DNA from: a virus
Reading direction: 5' to 3' (one strand)
Length of the DNA stretch: 48,589 nucleotides
Virus record (IMG/VR): IMGVR_UViG_3300009181_000008
Coordinates: 1-48,589 of that record
Each line of letters starts with the position of its first letter. Position 1 is the stretch's first letter. The notes under the pieces were generated by a model. The model was not told where the DNA came from. It made no database searches and worked only from the letters and a program-made list of their open reading frames with translations. The position numbers and the translations under genes are program-made. Below are positions 1 to 13,100 of the stretch, in pieces.

Positions 1-123
1 ATATGCAACAACTTGGCTCCAACTATAGGGGGGATAGCTCTGACACCCTCGGAAACATTATGCAGGGTCAGTACGCCCCGCTTGCTATGCTTAATCAGTT
101 TACTAGCGGCATAACCCAAACCG
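1..123. repeat. Terminal direct repeat (contig overlap), left copy
   Basis: These 123 bases are identical, base for base, to 48467-48589. The gene beginning at base 3 therefore starts again at 48469, one base after the stop of the preceding gene. The simplest reading is an assembly overlap of a circular or circularly permuted genome of 48,466 bp. A true short terminal repeat is possible but less likely, because the repeat lies inside a gene rather than between genes. Confidence 0.95.
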
Positions 124-725
124 CTATGAACAATGACGCAGCCAATAGACGTACGGACGCGCAGATTTCATCTTCAAACTTTCAGTCTAAAATGCAGCGA
201 GACATGATGAATAAGCAGTTTAGCCTTACCCATGCCCTGAACCTTGGAAATCAAGACTTGGCAGCACAGGCGCAGCAGTTCGGCCAACAGAGAGACATAG
301 CCAACTTTGGTCAGACCGGGGCTAGGGATGCCGCCTCCGCCAAGTATCAAGAGTCGATGGCAGGAGCAGCTGGTGTCACCGCCGGCGCGGCTTGGAATAA
401 CTCAAACACATCAGCTTACGCCACCATGGTTGCTCCGGGCGTAGCAAAACAAGAAAAAATCGACGACGAGAATTTAAGCGCTGAGGCAAGGTGGGACATG
501 TACATGCAAGAGCTCACCGGGATAAGGGGTACCCTTGACCAAAAGAAAGATTCCGGGCGAATTTCAGGAATTGATAACTGGTTAACTAAGCTTGGCGAGT
601 GGAAGACTCATGCCAATTCGCGCCACTACCTTAATGCCTACAAGGAGAGCAGACTTTCCGATCCCGTTATAGGGATTGGCATGAATAATCAAACTAAGCA
701 GAGGAGAGGGTGGACAGGAAGGTAA
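3..725 (+). CDS. Putative internal virion / ejection protein (240 aa)
   Basis: I do not recognise a family. The protein is rich in Gln, Asn, Ala and Ser, is probably mostly helical, and has no cysteine and no signal peptide. It follows the 322-aa gene ending at 48467 after a single base once the molecule is circularised, and overlaps the next gene by 16 bases, so it is translationally coupled inside the late operon. Its position, after the tail nozzle and fibre genes and before the giant gene, is where podoviruses keep proteins that are packaged in the head and ejected with the DNA. That role is inferred from context and composition only. The ATG is not preceded by a Shine-Dalgarno sequence. 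Confidence 0.6.
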   Translation: MQQLGSNYRGDSSDTLGNIMQGQYAPLAMLNQFTSGITQTAMNNDAANRRTDAQISSSNFQSKMQRDMMNKQFSLTHALNLGNQDLAAQAQQFGQQRDIANFGQTGARDAASAKYQESMAGAAGVTAGAAWNNSNTSAYATMVAPGVAKQEKIDDENLSAEARWDMYMQELTGIRGTLDQKKDSGRISGIDNWLTKLGEWKTHANSRHYLNAYKESRLSDPVIGIGMNNQTKQRRGWTGR

Positions 726-1642
726 TGCCCGGCTCCCCCTACCAGTACTTTCCAGATCTCAATAAGGGGATCGAGGAGAACCCGTATAGCCAAAATGACC
801 ATGCTATTTTGCTTACGATGCTCGACAAAAGTGAGCGCAGGGGGTCCAAGCCTGACCCGAAGCTAGTAGCTGAAATAAACAGGAGAAACATAGCTCTCTC
901 CGATATGTCTGGCGTAGCTATTGCGGACTTGGGAATGTCGGCTGGAGACACGGCATTAAGCAAGTCGGTAAGGCCGGCAATAAAAGCAACCGGAAGAAAT
1001 GCCGTCACTAAGGCCATTCCAAAGCTATCAAAAGTAGTTTCCAAGTATGCCCCGGGGCTTGGAACCGCGAGTAATTTAATTCAAGGAGGGCTTCAAATTG
1101 AGAGTGGCGTTAGCCCATATGGACGCGGAAAGCCCGGCCTTGGCGTAATGCTGGCTGACATCCTTGACGGGGCTCCATCTTATACCGGTCCATTTATGCC
1201 ATTAGCCCAACCCTTGTTCGGCGGAATAGTAAGTGATTTGGCTAACCAAAACGCTGCCAATAGCGAAAGGGACTCCTTGTTAAAAAACCCAACTGAAGAC
1301 GCCCTTTTAAACGTAAGGTCGAGAGATTGGGGCAGGAACATGATGAGCCAAGTTTTAACAGGGTCGCTAAACGAAAGCGAAAACCTACACAGGCAGACTT
1401 GGCAAAACCAATACTACGCCGCCCCGGAAGCCGACAGGGCAAAACTGCGATCTGAAGAAGGGGCACGAAGGGTGGCGTATGACAGGGCTCAAAACTTGCC
1501 TTGGTTTGTAAGGGCTGTCTACGGGGCTCAAAATCTCACCAACAACCCCGGAAGCGCCGAAGAATATGAATTAATGGAAAGATTTAGAAATGCTGGAATA
1601 ACGTTTGGATCCGGCGAAAATGAAGGAATACCTACACTTTAA
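710..1642 (+). CDS. Putative internal virion / ejection protein (310 aa)
   Basis: Family not recognised. The start overlaps the end of the previous gene by 16 bases. The N-terminal third is hydrophilic. Residues around 60-190 contain Ala/Gly-rich, weakly hydrophobic stretches that could interact with membrane, and the C-terminal third is charged and aromatic. There is no cysteine in 310 residues. An ATG at 725, five codons in, would remove the overlap and is an alternative start. Together with its neighbours it forms a run of Cys-free proteins in the late operon, which suggests a protein that must unfold and refold while passing the portal; this is inference. Confidence 0.55.
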   Translation: MDRKVMPGSPYQYFPDLNKGIEENPYSQNDHAILLTMLDKSERRGSKPDPKLVAEINRRNIALSDMSGVAIADLGMSAGDTALSKSVRPAIKATGRNAVTKAIPKLSKVVSKYAPGLGTASNLIQGGLQIESGVSPYGRGKPGLGVMLADILDGAPSYTGPFMPLAQPLFGGIVSDLANQNAANSERDSLLKNPTEDALLNVRSRDWGRNMMSQVLTGSLNESENLHRQTWQNQYYAAPEADRAKLRSEEGARRVAYDRAQNLPWFVRAVYGAQNLTNNPGSAEEYELMERFRNAGITFGSGENEGIPTL

Positions 1643-1647
1643 ATATC

Positions 1648-3267
1648 ATGTATAACACAAAAATATCTGACTACAGCTCCGTCGAGGAGCTTGATGCTGC
1701 AGTGAATGCAGCCTCGCAAATGGAGGCGAAGGCTAGGACGGAGGCGCTTAAGTATGAAGCAAAAGTTTCCGCAGGAACTGCGTCACCAAACGAAAAGGCA
1801 CTATACGATGCAGCGATGAAGTCTGCCGATCAGCACCAAAAATTTCAAGCCGATGCAAGCACTGAAAAGCCATCCGTTGAAAAAAAGCAAAGGACAGCTC
1901 GCGCAAAGGCAAAGTTTGATGAAGGACAAAACGAAAACTCCGATAGAAAAGATAATTACGTAAGGCAGCGAACCGCCGCCGAAACAAGGGCTCTTGCTGA
2001 AGCCGAGAGGGTTAAGGCCGGCACGGGCGAAAGGCAGTTCGATTGGCTCAGCGCGGTAAACCATATATTGAACCCATTTAGGTATAGAGGTAATCAATCA
2101 CTGGACGACAGGATGAATGCAGCTGACTTGAATAAAACCAACGACGGTAAAGGTTATGGAGTTAAGCCCGTCCTCGACGCAAGCGGCATGGATACCGGCC
2201 TAAACACAAACGACCTGATAAGGCTTCAGGCAGGTGGCATACCTAAGCTTAGTGATAAACTAGAGTCTATTGGCGTAGACACAACCAGCGCTAACGTTCC
2301 CGACCCAATGCACCCCGGGGCGACCGACTTAGACTCTGAAAACATAAGACTCGGCAGGGAGCGAGGCGCAGCAACCATGGAAGCGGCTAACAATACTATA
2401 GCTAAGGAGAAAATTCCAACCATGACCGGAAGGGGCATGGCCTTAAACATAGCAAAAGGCGTCACTCATACCTCCGGCCTTGCGGGTGTCGCTGCTTTAA
2501 CTGGCGTATGGCCGTTCAATAAAAGCTCTAAGCAGCCTTCTCTGTCTCGCGTGTTCAGCGGAGTGAGGGATCGCCAGAGCCTTAAGGTGGATGTAGAAAA
2601 CATACGTAAAGAGCTAATTGCAGGAGATGTAAAGGCTGAGGCAGAAGCGAACGAAGGGTTTACTAAGGAGTATCTCAAGGGCATGCAAAGGGTGATAGGC
2701 GGAAACCCTGCGGCAATGAGTGGAGAGGCCGTCGAGGACGCCGTGATGTCATTTAGGGACGGCACGGATAGCTACCCAGACACTCATCCTGCGTTTAAGG
2801 ATGGCGCGGCCCTAAAAATAGCCGAACAAATAATGGAAGCCGCAGATGATGATAGTGAAACTTCCACTGCCTACGCGGATGCTATCGCGCAGCTAAATAA
2901 ACATTTTACCAACAGCGAAATAAAGCCAAAATCGGGCGTTCCTTTATACGTAGCAAAGCACCCGAGTGGATTTATTTTCGCAGTGCATGATAAGGGGGCA
3001 AATGGATTTAGGCTCGTGCGCGTTCCTCAGACTGGCCCGGAAAAATATGGAGCACCCGAGCCTATTGGCGGGGTGTCGCAGAAGTTTAAAAAATCAGTCG
3101 TGGATATACCGGACGCCGAACTTACTCCGGCTACCTACGCTGCAAGAATGTACAAGGGCGCGGATGCACTTAAGGCCTATCAGGCAAAACAAAGAGAGAG
3201 AATGGCGGCAGGCGGAGCCCCGGCAGAAGAATGGTCTGGCGAGTATGAACCTGCAGCAACTCGATAA
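1648..3267 (+). CDS. Putative internal virion protein, helical (539 aa)
   Basis: Family not recognised. Residues about 10-130 are Ala-, Lys-, Glu- and Arg-rich with heptad-like spacing and should form a long coiled coil. A short hydrophobic patch (Ala/Gly/Val, around residues 270-292) sits in the middle. The C-terminal part (about 430-539) is more globular in composition, with aromatic and Pro residues. There are no cysteines. The gene starts five bases after the previous stop and its stop abuts the next ATG. A structural or ejected protein is the most likely role from position and composition; no catalytic motif was seen. Confidence 0.55.
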   Translation: MYNTKISDYSSVEELDAAVNAASQMEAKARTEALKYEAKVSAGTASPNEKALYDAAMKSADQHQKFQADASTEKPSVEKKQRTARAKAKFDEGQNENSDRKDNYVRQRTAAETRALAEAERVKAGTGERQFDWLSAVNHILNPFRYRGNQSLDDRMNAADLNKTNDGKGYGVKPVLDASGMDTGLNTNDLIRLQAGGIPKLSDKLESIGVDTTSANVPDPMHPGATDLDSENIRLGRERGAATMEAANNTIAKEKIPTMTGRGMALNIAKGVTHTSGLAGVAALTGVWPFNKSSKQPSLSRVFSGVRDRQSLKVDVENIRKELIAGDVKAEAEANEGFTKEYLKGMQRVIGGNPAAMSGEAVEDAVMSFRDGTDSYPDTHPAFKDGAALKIAEQIMEAADDDSETSTAYADAIAQLNKHFTNSEIKPKSGVPLYVAKHPSGFIFAVHDKGANGFRLVRVPQTGPEKYGAPEPIGGVSQKFKKSVVDIPDAELTPATYAARMYKGADALKAYQAKQRERMAAGGAPAEEWSGEYEPAATR

Positions 3268-4197
3268 ATGGACAATGATCCATCACAACTGGCTGCGCTC
3301 GTAAATGGCTCAGCTGGAGCAATAAATGGAGTTAGGCCACCCAATGCCAACATCCCGTCGTACAATGACATCGACATAGCCACGGCTATAAGCGGGGGGG
3401 ACAAGGCCATGGGTATGGCTAGGCTGCTTAGCAGGAATGATAATTTCTCGAAGCAAAAAGACCAATTCATGGCCGCCCAAAGGCAGCAGGCCATTCAGCA
3501 GAATGACCCAATGTTTCAGGCTCAACAGTTCTACAGCCAAAGTGGCAACTTGGGCGCAGCCATCCAGATCGGCAAGTCAAAGGGTTCAGCCTTATTCGAG
3601 CTTGGTCAGGAAGTAAACTTGGGCAGCTTTGGGTCGTTCGCTATAGCCCCTAAGGGCAGCGTCATGGAACAAGGGCCGCAGGGCTCTATGGCCGTACCTG
3701 CTAGATACTCAGCCGCGCGAAGGGGTATTTCCGTTGTGCCCTTTACCGGGGGTGACGAAAACGCCGACGCCTTTAGGACTAGCATGGGCGACACTCAGAG
3801 GATCATGGGGCTCCTAGACAGGCTTGATACTCTATACGGAGAAAGCGGATACATTGGCCGGTTGTCTCCGACGATGAGGTCTGCTGAAGCAGAGGCCATC
3901 GAGAGCCAGCTTGTCACCGGAGTGCTTAAGGTTCTAAATGGGACAAAGAGTTTGGCAGGCGTCTCAGAGGGAGAGATGAATATGGTCATGGGAAGCATCC
4001 CAAGGTCCGCGTCTACTTGGCTTACCAACGGAAGGGGAAACGAGCGCGTAAAGCTCAACAAGCTGCGCAACGATTTGACCAACGTTTTACTTAGGGCGGC
4101 AGACTCGAATGGCATTGAATTAGTACCGATAAGGAGGCAGCCTAGTCCCACGCGTCAGGGTGGAGCTAGCGCCACCCCTAGCGGAGTATCTTTATAA
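3268..4197 (+). CDS. Putative internal virion protein (309 aa)
   Basis: Family not recognised. The ATG directly follows the stop of the upstream gene, and its own TAA overlaps the ATG of the giant gene by one base (TAATG), so expression of the two is probably coupled. The N-terminal 100 residues are Gln/Asn/Met-rich, the middle is Gly/Ser-rich, and the C-terminal half is predicted helical. There is no cysteine. Coupling to the giant gene suggests the two products act in the same particle or the same ejection step; that is inference. No enzymatic motif was found. Confidence 0.55.
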   Translation: MDNDPSQLAALVNGSAGAINGVRPPNANIPSYNDIDIATAISGGDKAMGMARLLSRNDNFSKQKDQFMAAQRQQAIQQNDPMFQAQQFYSQSGNLGAAIQIGKSKGSALFELGQEVNLGSFGSFAIAPKGSVMEQGPQGSMAVPARYSAARRGISVVPFTGGDENADAFRTSMGDTQRIMGLLDRLDTLYGESGYIGRLSPTMRSAEAEAIESQLVTGVLKVLNGTKSLAGVSEGEMNMVMGSIPRSASTWLTNGRGNERVKLNKLRNDLTNVLLRAADSNGIELVPIRRQPSPTRQGGASATPSGVSL

Positions 4198-7100
4198 TGG
4201 ACCAGCCCACTTCCTCTTCTCCTGAAAACGAAAACCCAAATGCTGATCTAGACGTCCAAAGGACGAGAGATATGATGGCGTTCCTTGGGCAGGGGGGCAC
4301 CAGAGTTGCGCCGGTTGCGCCGAAGTTTGAATTTGAGGACGCTGCCCCACAGGAGACTTCGTCGTTTAATCCTAACGCCATGACCGGCAAGGATTACTTC
4401 GAGTTCTTCCAGCAGAATAGGTCAGCTAGGTTTAACCATGACGCGCAAGGTCGTCAGGCATTCAAGCTGATGGCTGAACATATGGATCAGCGCAAAGTTG
4501 ATTTCCTTGGCTCGGCCGAGATGGCAGTGGGCCAGATGGTTGAGGAGCTTGGAGGCATAACAGATGCCCCGCTTCACCCCGGAAAATTTGCAGCAAGTAC
4601 TGCTGAGTCGGCGGCAAAGGGTATACGCGACATGTACGGAATATTTGCCCAATCGGAGGACCCTCAGAGCGCTTTCTTTAAGATCAAAAGCTGGGCAATG
4701 CGTGTGGCCGGAAAGGACGACGGAGACATTGACTCCCAAATGCGTCAGTTTCACGAGGCTAGGGAGTTTAATAATCGCTCCTATGAGCACATGGAGGGCA
4801 AAAGCAGTATCGTTGGAGACATGCTCCCAGAAGGGTATGGCCACATGTTCACGAAGCTCGTTGAGCCCAAATTTGCTAACGCTCTTTCGTATGCCGTTTT
4901 AGATATCCCTGAGATTGTCCTTTCAAGCGGCATGTCTACACCGGGAACTGCCATTAAGCTTGCGGCGCTGCGAGCCCCCAAGGCGGCGGCCAAGGGTGGT
5001 GTGTTTGCGGCTTGGTCGGCTAGGTCTGCAGAGCGACTTTCTAACTACGCACAGGTGATGGGCGGCAAGGCGCTGGAAGCAACGGGCGCTGTCGTTAAGG
5101 CTCCATTCAAAGCTATTTACGGAGCCAGCCAGTCTGCCGCCCAGCTGGGTGGAGATTTCGCTGGCAATGCAGTCAGGAATTTGGCTACCGCAGAGGTCAT
5201 CGAAGCTGGCGCTGAGCTTGTTGGCGGAACCGTTGTAAGGCATCCTGCCATGGGCTTCTTGCGAAGCTTCGGCCTTGAAGCGTTTGGAGAGCTGGCCCAA
5301 ACGGCCGGAGCCGACATTGCAGACAGGGCTCTTGGCCGTGTTAGCGTAAAGATGGATACGCTTGGTGCCACTACGCTTGAGAGACTTGCGGCAGGCACCG
5401 CGAAGGGAGCCGACGTCATGTCGCGTGAGGCACAGCTGCTCGCTAAGGGTATCAACGCCTCTGTCGGTTGGGCTCCTAGCCTTTCTGGTCAGGCCCTTAA
5501 GACCATGTTCCGTGATGGAATTATTGGCGCTGGCCTTGGCTGGGCTAACTCTGGAGAAGAAGGCGCCGGCATGGGCCTTGGCATGGGCATTGGATGGGGC
5601 GGCCTATCCGGAAGTGTCAGGCACCTACACGCCTACACGCACTACACCCATCAAGATGAGCGTGTCGTCCAAAACTTTAATCAGTTCGTAGCGCCCAGCT
5701 TCGCCAGAATACATGGCGCAACCGCCGGAGAGATGGCTCGAAGGTTCGGAGACCACGTCCAGTCGTTCGGCGACCTTAGGACTTCTGCGATCGAAATGTC
5801 GCACCTTTCGACACTTGTCGCCCATGAGACCGGTCTATTTGGCGAAGGCAACGTCATGTTCTTCTTCGGCAATAGTGCGGCTGAGTTCGACAAGATGCTC
5901 TTGGACTCAAATGTCAGGCCGGATGATTTTGCTACGCTGAGTAAGGAATTTTTAAACCTTCAAGACAACCCGGCGATGATGTCCGAGGTGACGCTCAACA
6001 ATAAGGCCGTCAAAAGGATAATAGCCATAAACTCTGATGCGTATCGTCCTACGTCAGCGCGACATGAGATATCCCACCTGCTTCTAAGGTCTGTAGCAGA
6101 AGCGAATGGCGACATGGACCACGTTTACTTTGCTGACCCGTTCACTGGGCAGAAGAGGAGTGCCGGCAGGGTGTTCAGCCCTAGGTATCTATCCACCATT
6201 TACGGCGCCTCGAAGGATCTAGGAATGATGCCAGACGTGGCTTGGAGCGCCGCCCTTCAGCAGTACGTAGCTCAGATAGAACACAATCAGTCCTACGCGG
6301 AAGCTGACCAAGCGGCCGTTTACGCGCGCGCTCAGGCTTTTGGCGTAGAAGCCAAGGACCATATAGCTAAGTTCCGCGATCTGTATAATAGCGGAACCTT
6401 AGACATGAGGGACCTAGATCATATCGCTATCGTCAAGACCATGACGCTAGTGGCAGAGGAAGCGTATGCGTATTACCAATCCGCAACCAGCAATGTGTTT
6501 GCGGTAGACAAGTACGTCAAAGACCCAGCAGCTAGGAATATGCTTAGGGCTTGGGCAGAAAATCGAGCAGCCTCTAACAATAGCCGGATACTTTCCGACC
6601 TTGAACTGGCCGGCGTTGAGCTTCGCGGCAAGCTCATCAACCCGGATGGCAGCGCCAAGCTGTTTGACGATCAGGGCAACCCAGCCATGGAGACCATGGT
6701 CTATGACGACGGCAAAGTGCTAAGGCTCAAGGCCATGGACTCTTGGATCGAGCAGACCATGAAGTCTGCATACAGCCGTGGAGAAGTTCACGTCTCATCC
6801 ATGGATCCGATGCGTCAGGCGGCACTGGCTAAGACTTCCGGCAAGGAGCATCTATTTACGGCCATATCTAACGGCGGGATGAAACTCAAGACCAAGCAGG
6901 AGCTTGACGAGTTGTCTTTGGATCAGTCCAAGAAGATAATCGGAGCCATAGGACAGCTGCCTGAAAGCGTTAGGCCGCTTGTGCAAGTTGGAGCCGATGG
7001 AACTCAGCGTCTCATACTTGAGCAGATGAACGGAGAAGGCCTTGAGGCCCTTCGTGCGTCCGGAGCATTCACGGACCGAGAATTTAATGAACTGATCGGA

Positions 7101-10100
7101 ATGATAGAGATAGCCAAACGTGGCCGCGAGGGTGTGCCTGCGTTTAACGTCATGAACACGACCCTGCTAGCTCACAGCATGCAGGTAAGGCGTGGAGCTG
7201 CGGTCTTTAGGCTCAGGGGTGATGACGTTCCGGTGACCTATAGGACCTTCGTGCCTCTCAGTGTTGAGGTGTACCTCAAGACTCATGATGTTAATGGAGA
7301 CCCGCTAAGGACCCCCAAGGGTGGCGTCGTTATCCACTCACTTGACGTGGCCGCAGAGAACAGGCGTCTCACCAAGATGTTTAAGCGCGGAGACGTGCAG
7401 CAGTTGTTTAGTGGTAACTTTGATGACTTTGTCAGGGTCTATCAGGACTATGTGATTAACCAGTCCGGCCTTAATGGGCCTAGGGTGCCCTCCGCTGAAC
7501 TGTTCAAGCCTCGCTTTGGTTCCGACGCTGAGCGCGTTAGGGACATCATGTATGAAACCTTTGGTGGCCGTAAGCCAAAGGACGCTCCGTTCATCAACAC
7601 TCCTTCCAATGGATACATGGGTGGAGCCGATGACACCAACAGGCCGTTCTACACCATGCGTTTTGACACCATGGCTGACACTAGGCTGCACCCGACGTCG
7701 TGGAACGCCCGGTCTAACCTTCCCTTATTCCCTTACGTGCCTTCCGCCTACGAGGGCATCACTAGGAATATGATGGTGTCTGGCTTCCAGAAGCTCCCGC
7801 TTACCGGCGGCGCAAGCTTCCTGCGCGACAGGAATGGGTTTGAAATCTATCAGGGCAAGAAGGGCTTTAACTTGTTCGACATGTATGGCATCAAGGTCGG
7901 CACGTTTAGCAGCATCAAATCAGCGATAGCCAAGGCTGCTAAGGATATCGGCAAGTATGACGAGGCGGACATACTCCCTGCCGAGGAGGGCCACACTGTG
8001 GAGATCAATGGCAAAACCGAGGAGCTTCTCTTCCCTTCCACGCCGGTGTTCATGCTGCACGGAGTCAGGGACAGGGCTCACTCTATACTTAGCGCCAACG
8101 CCAAGGTTCCCGACTTTAGCGTAAGTGAACAGGTCTTATCCAGTATCGTCGGCTTCGAGTACAAGCTCGACCAAGCCGGAAGACTGGTCGACTCGTCTGG
8201 CACTGTCGTTCCTGATCAGGCGGCTGCAGCGAGGAAGGGCTTTACCGTAAAGGCCGGACAAGCGATACCCGGAGCAGGCTTTAAAGAAACCGTAAGAATA
8301 GGTATTGGACAGGCCTCGGTTACTACAGACTTTGAGGCCCTCGCCCAGAATGAAGCCGTAAGGGTTTCTCCAACTTGGCTAAGAGCACTTCACGCCATGC
8401 CCGGAGGAAAAGATATTGCAGACAGGCAGATGGCCATACGTCTAGCTATAGCAGAACATGTATCTAGGGGCTTTAGGAATGGTGAGCTGCAAATGCCTTC
8501 GGTTAACTCCCGGCAGACGTCTAACAATTTCGCGATCATTGCCGATGCTATGCCGGTTGATGGAGCAGACTTTCAGCGCATCGACTCCGAGATAGACAAG
8601 TGGCTTCTCGCGCAGAAAGCAGATATCAACAAGATAGCCGACCAAATAGATGGGGTATTTGGGATATCTGCGAACGGAACCAGCGCGATATTTCCACTCC
8701 ATGACGTAGGCAGCGGAAATTATGTCCCTGATAGGGTGATACACGCAGCTCACGGCGTTGTGATAACGCCATCGTTGATGGCTTACGCTAAGGCATACGG
8801 CCCGGCCAAAGCTGCGGCAGCTGGCGGCGCCGGTACCATTGAGCTTATAAGGGCACACGCTGAAATGACCGGAGAAGGCGAGCAATCAGTGGTCATTCAG
8901 GCGAATAACGTGCGAGAGTTTCAGGCGCTAATTGGTAATGGCGGAATTCCAAATGAGTGGCTTCAGCACCATGAGACAATGACCCCGGGCTTTACGGCAG
9001 CATTTCAAGCCTTGTTGCCAATCATGGATCAGGCGAAAAACCCGACATCGGCGGCGGCGTCTGGCTCCCGTGGTAAAGTAAGCATGCCGCTTGCGCACCC
9101 TGACGTAAAGTTACACATCAAAAAGTATATAGACGACACAAGGTTCGCGGCGTCTCAGGATGGGCCTTACAGGAAGACTATTACCTCAGAGGTCGGTAAA
9201 GATGGAAGGCTTAAGCGGAATGAAGCAGGCAAGAAAGAGGGAGTATTATTTACCGCGCTGTTAAATATTTCTGACCCGAGGATGGAGAACTTCCTATCTC
9301 ATGAGTCTATATATAGGGCCATAGCTGTTGCGTCAGATGAGAGTAATTACGCCGGGCTTCCGGCCGGGACTAGGGCCTCGGACATGGCTAAGCTCCAGCT
9401 GCTCATCCACGGGATGCAGAGCGATGACAATGTATTTCACCACGAGATAAAGACTACCGCCGAGAGGGAAATCGGGATCCGGGGAACGCGAGAGCTTGGC
9501 GGTGGACCTGTCCCTGTAGGGGGGTCATACGGTATTTATTCTGGAGCCCCATCCCTATCCCCAATGTCCGGGGCTCTAGAATTAAAAAATGGCGGAAAGA
9601 TATCAATACAGCACAACGTAAACCATCAGACCCCGAGAAGGTTTCGCGAGGTTATGGAAAGCCGTGGATCAATGATTAAGGATGGGGTCCTGACTATTAT
9701 TGCTGGAGAAGATAAGACTAAGGCGATGACTCAAAGTATAGCGAATGCGTCATACATACTTAGCACTTCATCGGACTCTCGAATGAGAGGGGCGTCCGGG
9801 ACGGCAAAGGTAACCGTTTCTCCAACCAAGATGACTGGGCTCACAGATGGCGCCCAAGTCCCCGGAGATACTTTTTACAACCCCGGAGACAGGGCGATTA
9901 GCCCTATGGCGTTTGGGTTGGCAATAAAAACTAAGAGCTCCTCAGGGATCCCTAATATGGTCAGGGCCGCGCATGACGCCGGCTACACGTGGCTCGGGAA
10001 GCATATGTCAAAAGCCGACGTGTCTGACCTTAGGCCGTTCGTTGAACAGATTGCGCAGATAGCCATAAGCACAAGTGGGGACTGGAGGATTGCTGACCCT

Positions 10101-13100
10101 GCGGATATAGCCCCGATAATGGCACAGCTTACCGAGCGACTTGAGCAGGTGATGCCACACGAGAAGGTGGTGTTCGCTGAAGATATCATAGTTGGAATGG
10201 CCTTATCGCTTGCCGGCACACAGCCTAAGCAAAGCGGACTAAACTTTAAGCCGGTCAGGGGTGGTGGAGTCAATATAGTGCCCAAGCCTGCCGCGAACCT
10301 AGGCAGGGCTGACGCGATAGCTGGCATGTCTAAGATAGCTCAAGCTATTCATCAGGCGGATTACATTGATGGAAGCGTTAAGTCTGCCACTAACATCAAG
10401 GAGAAGTGGCTGGACTACAGCAAGAGGTCTCGCGATTTCCTTAAGTCGGGCGCTATCGAGCTGAAGACTAAGGAAGTCCCGGCTGGCACCAGCTGGCAGA
10501 CTGACTCGGTCTTCATGCTTGCTGGCAAGAGGGCCATTGAGCGTCTTGACGCTGATCGAAAGGACCTGCTCAAAGACCTAGGACTGCTTGGCAGGGCTAA
10601 GGATGTTCTAGGCAGGGAGTTCGACTATCTGGAAATCTCAGACAGCAGGGCTAAGCTGCTGACCGATAGGTTCGGCGGCAGGGCCGCTATGATGGCGGCG
10701 GATGGCATGACCGATCCCGATGCAGCAATTAAAGCTGCTGTAGCTGAGTTTGCGGCTGGCCGCTTTGACGGCCCGGCAGGACTCGCCCTTGTCGCAAACG
10801 CCAACAGCAACGAACTTGCTCTTGGCCAAATATTCTCACACGACGAGTTGTTCGCGCTCTACCCGGGCATGAAGAGTTCTAAGGTGACCTTTGAGCTTGG
10901 AGCCTTTGGCGCCACTTACTACGGAGAGGGAAGCTTTGGCCGCATCGAGATCGGCATTGGCATGCTGCTGCGCGACGAGCTTGCTGCCTATGACGCAGAG
11001 GTGGGCATATCTAGTGAGTATGTCGGAAGCTATGTCGAGTTCAAGGGAACCGGCGGACTGTCCTATGACGAGAACCTTCGCCGGACTATCATTCATGAAG
11101 TCCAGCACATGGTCTATCATGCTGAAGGTTGGTCTCAGATTTGGGACTGGAACCTAACAGACAATGACACTGGCAAGTTTGATGTAGCTGAAATGAGGTT
11201 TGCCGGTCCGGCCGCGCTGACTCGCATCGAGCAGATGCTTGGGGGCACTGAGCTGACTCCGGTCACAGACTCCTTCGGGCCAAACATTGATGCGGTATTC
11301 GTATCTAAGCTTAAGCACATGCAGGTGGAGACGTCTAGGATACTTAGCTTTGACACGGCATCTAAGACCATCCGAAAAGCGGACGACGATACGGCGACTC
11401 AAGCAATCGAGCGCATCATACATGCGCCCCTAGCTGCCAAGATGGTGAGGGATGTTATCCCTGAGACTATCAGGTGGACGCAGGCCTTAGATGGCACGTT
11501 CCATATGCTGGCCAGCTCCCTAAGGTCACAGAAGGACAAGCTTTCCATCGAGGCCTATAACGGCGCAATGGAGAAGCTCAACAGCTCGGCTGATGCCCTG
11601 TCCAAGTTCACCTCTGTCATCACGGTATTAGAGTCCGAGCTCAAGGCCGGCACGAAAACGGCTCACGCCGCATCGTTCGAGCTCCTCAATGAGATCGACC
11701 AAAACAGGCACTTCTTGATGCTTGAAGACCCTTCGTGGTCCGCCTTGTACGCCGGCATGGGCGGCGGGTTTGAGCACCAGCTCAGGACTATGGCCTTCAG
11801 GGATAAGGCTAACCTTTGGCGCAACCTTCTTGAAGCGCACGAAGACCTTGGTGGTCGGGGTGGCAAGATGCCCGGCGATTGGGCTCAGTGGCACATGGTT
11901 AAGATAGCCAATGCTATGGGCAGGATGATGTACTTCGCCCAGCCCGACGAGCTTACCGCTAGGGTGACTGAAGCTAGGGCTGGCATGAGCGAGCAGCAGT
12001 TGTCCAAGCGGAACAGGTACATGCCTAAGGCAGACAAAGAAATAGCCGCCGCGTACAACGTTGGTAGGTATATTGCTGAAGTCGCTACGACTGGAGCGAT
12101 GAGGCCGTTTGACGATAACCTGTTCATGATTGGCGGGGCAAAGGGATCAGAGCAGTTTGACGCCAACATGTTTGGCGGAGGAACCCCGAACACCTTTAAG
12201 CTAGGCATGAGGATGCTTGCGAGGTCCTCACTGCTTTCACACTACATCAACATCAGGGATGTCGGCTCCGCAATGAAGGTGCTTACCTTCTCTAGCAGGG
12301 GCTGGAGGATAGGCGTAGACGGCAAGCCTGAGTTCGTGTTCTCAATGGGAAGGCTCCAAGGGGCTGACCAGTGGGGCAGGGACACTGCGACGGCTGCAAA
12401 TCAGGGCATATCTAGGATAGTTAACAACGCCATAGACTTCTATCGCGACTTTGAAGACCCAGAGACTCTCCCGGACAGGGCCATGGCTCTCACCGCACAG
12501 CCGGGCGAAGAGACGCGCGTCGCAGAACTTAATTCCGTAAGCGAAGAAACCGTAGTCAAGCAGAACGCCCTAGAGGACTTGATCAGGGCTAACCGTTTCG
12601 TTAACCCGACGGACTACGACGACAACAATGGGCCGGGCTTTGGCCTTCTTGCCGGTCTCTCAAAGGATGGCGTGTCAGTAAAGATAGAGGACGTAGCTAA
12701 GGCTCTCGGCGCAACCATAGCTATCGACAGCTTGGTCACGATGCAGAGCCCCGTGCTCAACGCCATTCATGAAGGCAAGGTTCCGCTGCTTATGACAGGC
12801 GGAGGCATCGCTGACTACCTTAGGATAGCCGGCGTTGATGAAAACGGCCTCGAGCTAGCCAAGATAAGCCAGATCGATAGGCAGTTCGCAGGTATTAAAC
12901 TTTCCGCAGGAGAGCTCGCCGAGCTAGTGGCAGTCTTGCACGACGTTCCATTTGAGAGCGTCCTTGAGGCGCCCTTGGGGGCTAAGGCCATCGCCGTCCA
13001 AACTGCCATGGCTGACACTCAGCTCCCAAACAAGCTTCGTGAACTAAACCGGGGTTGGCTTCCATCATCCACTATGGCCACGCGCATGTCCACTTGGGTG

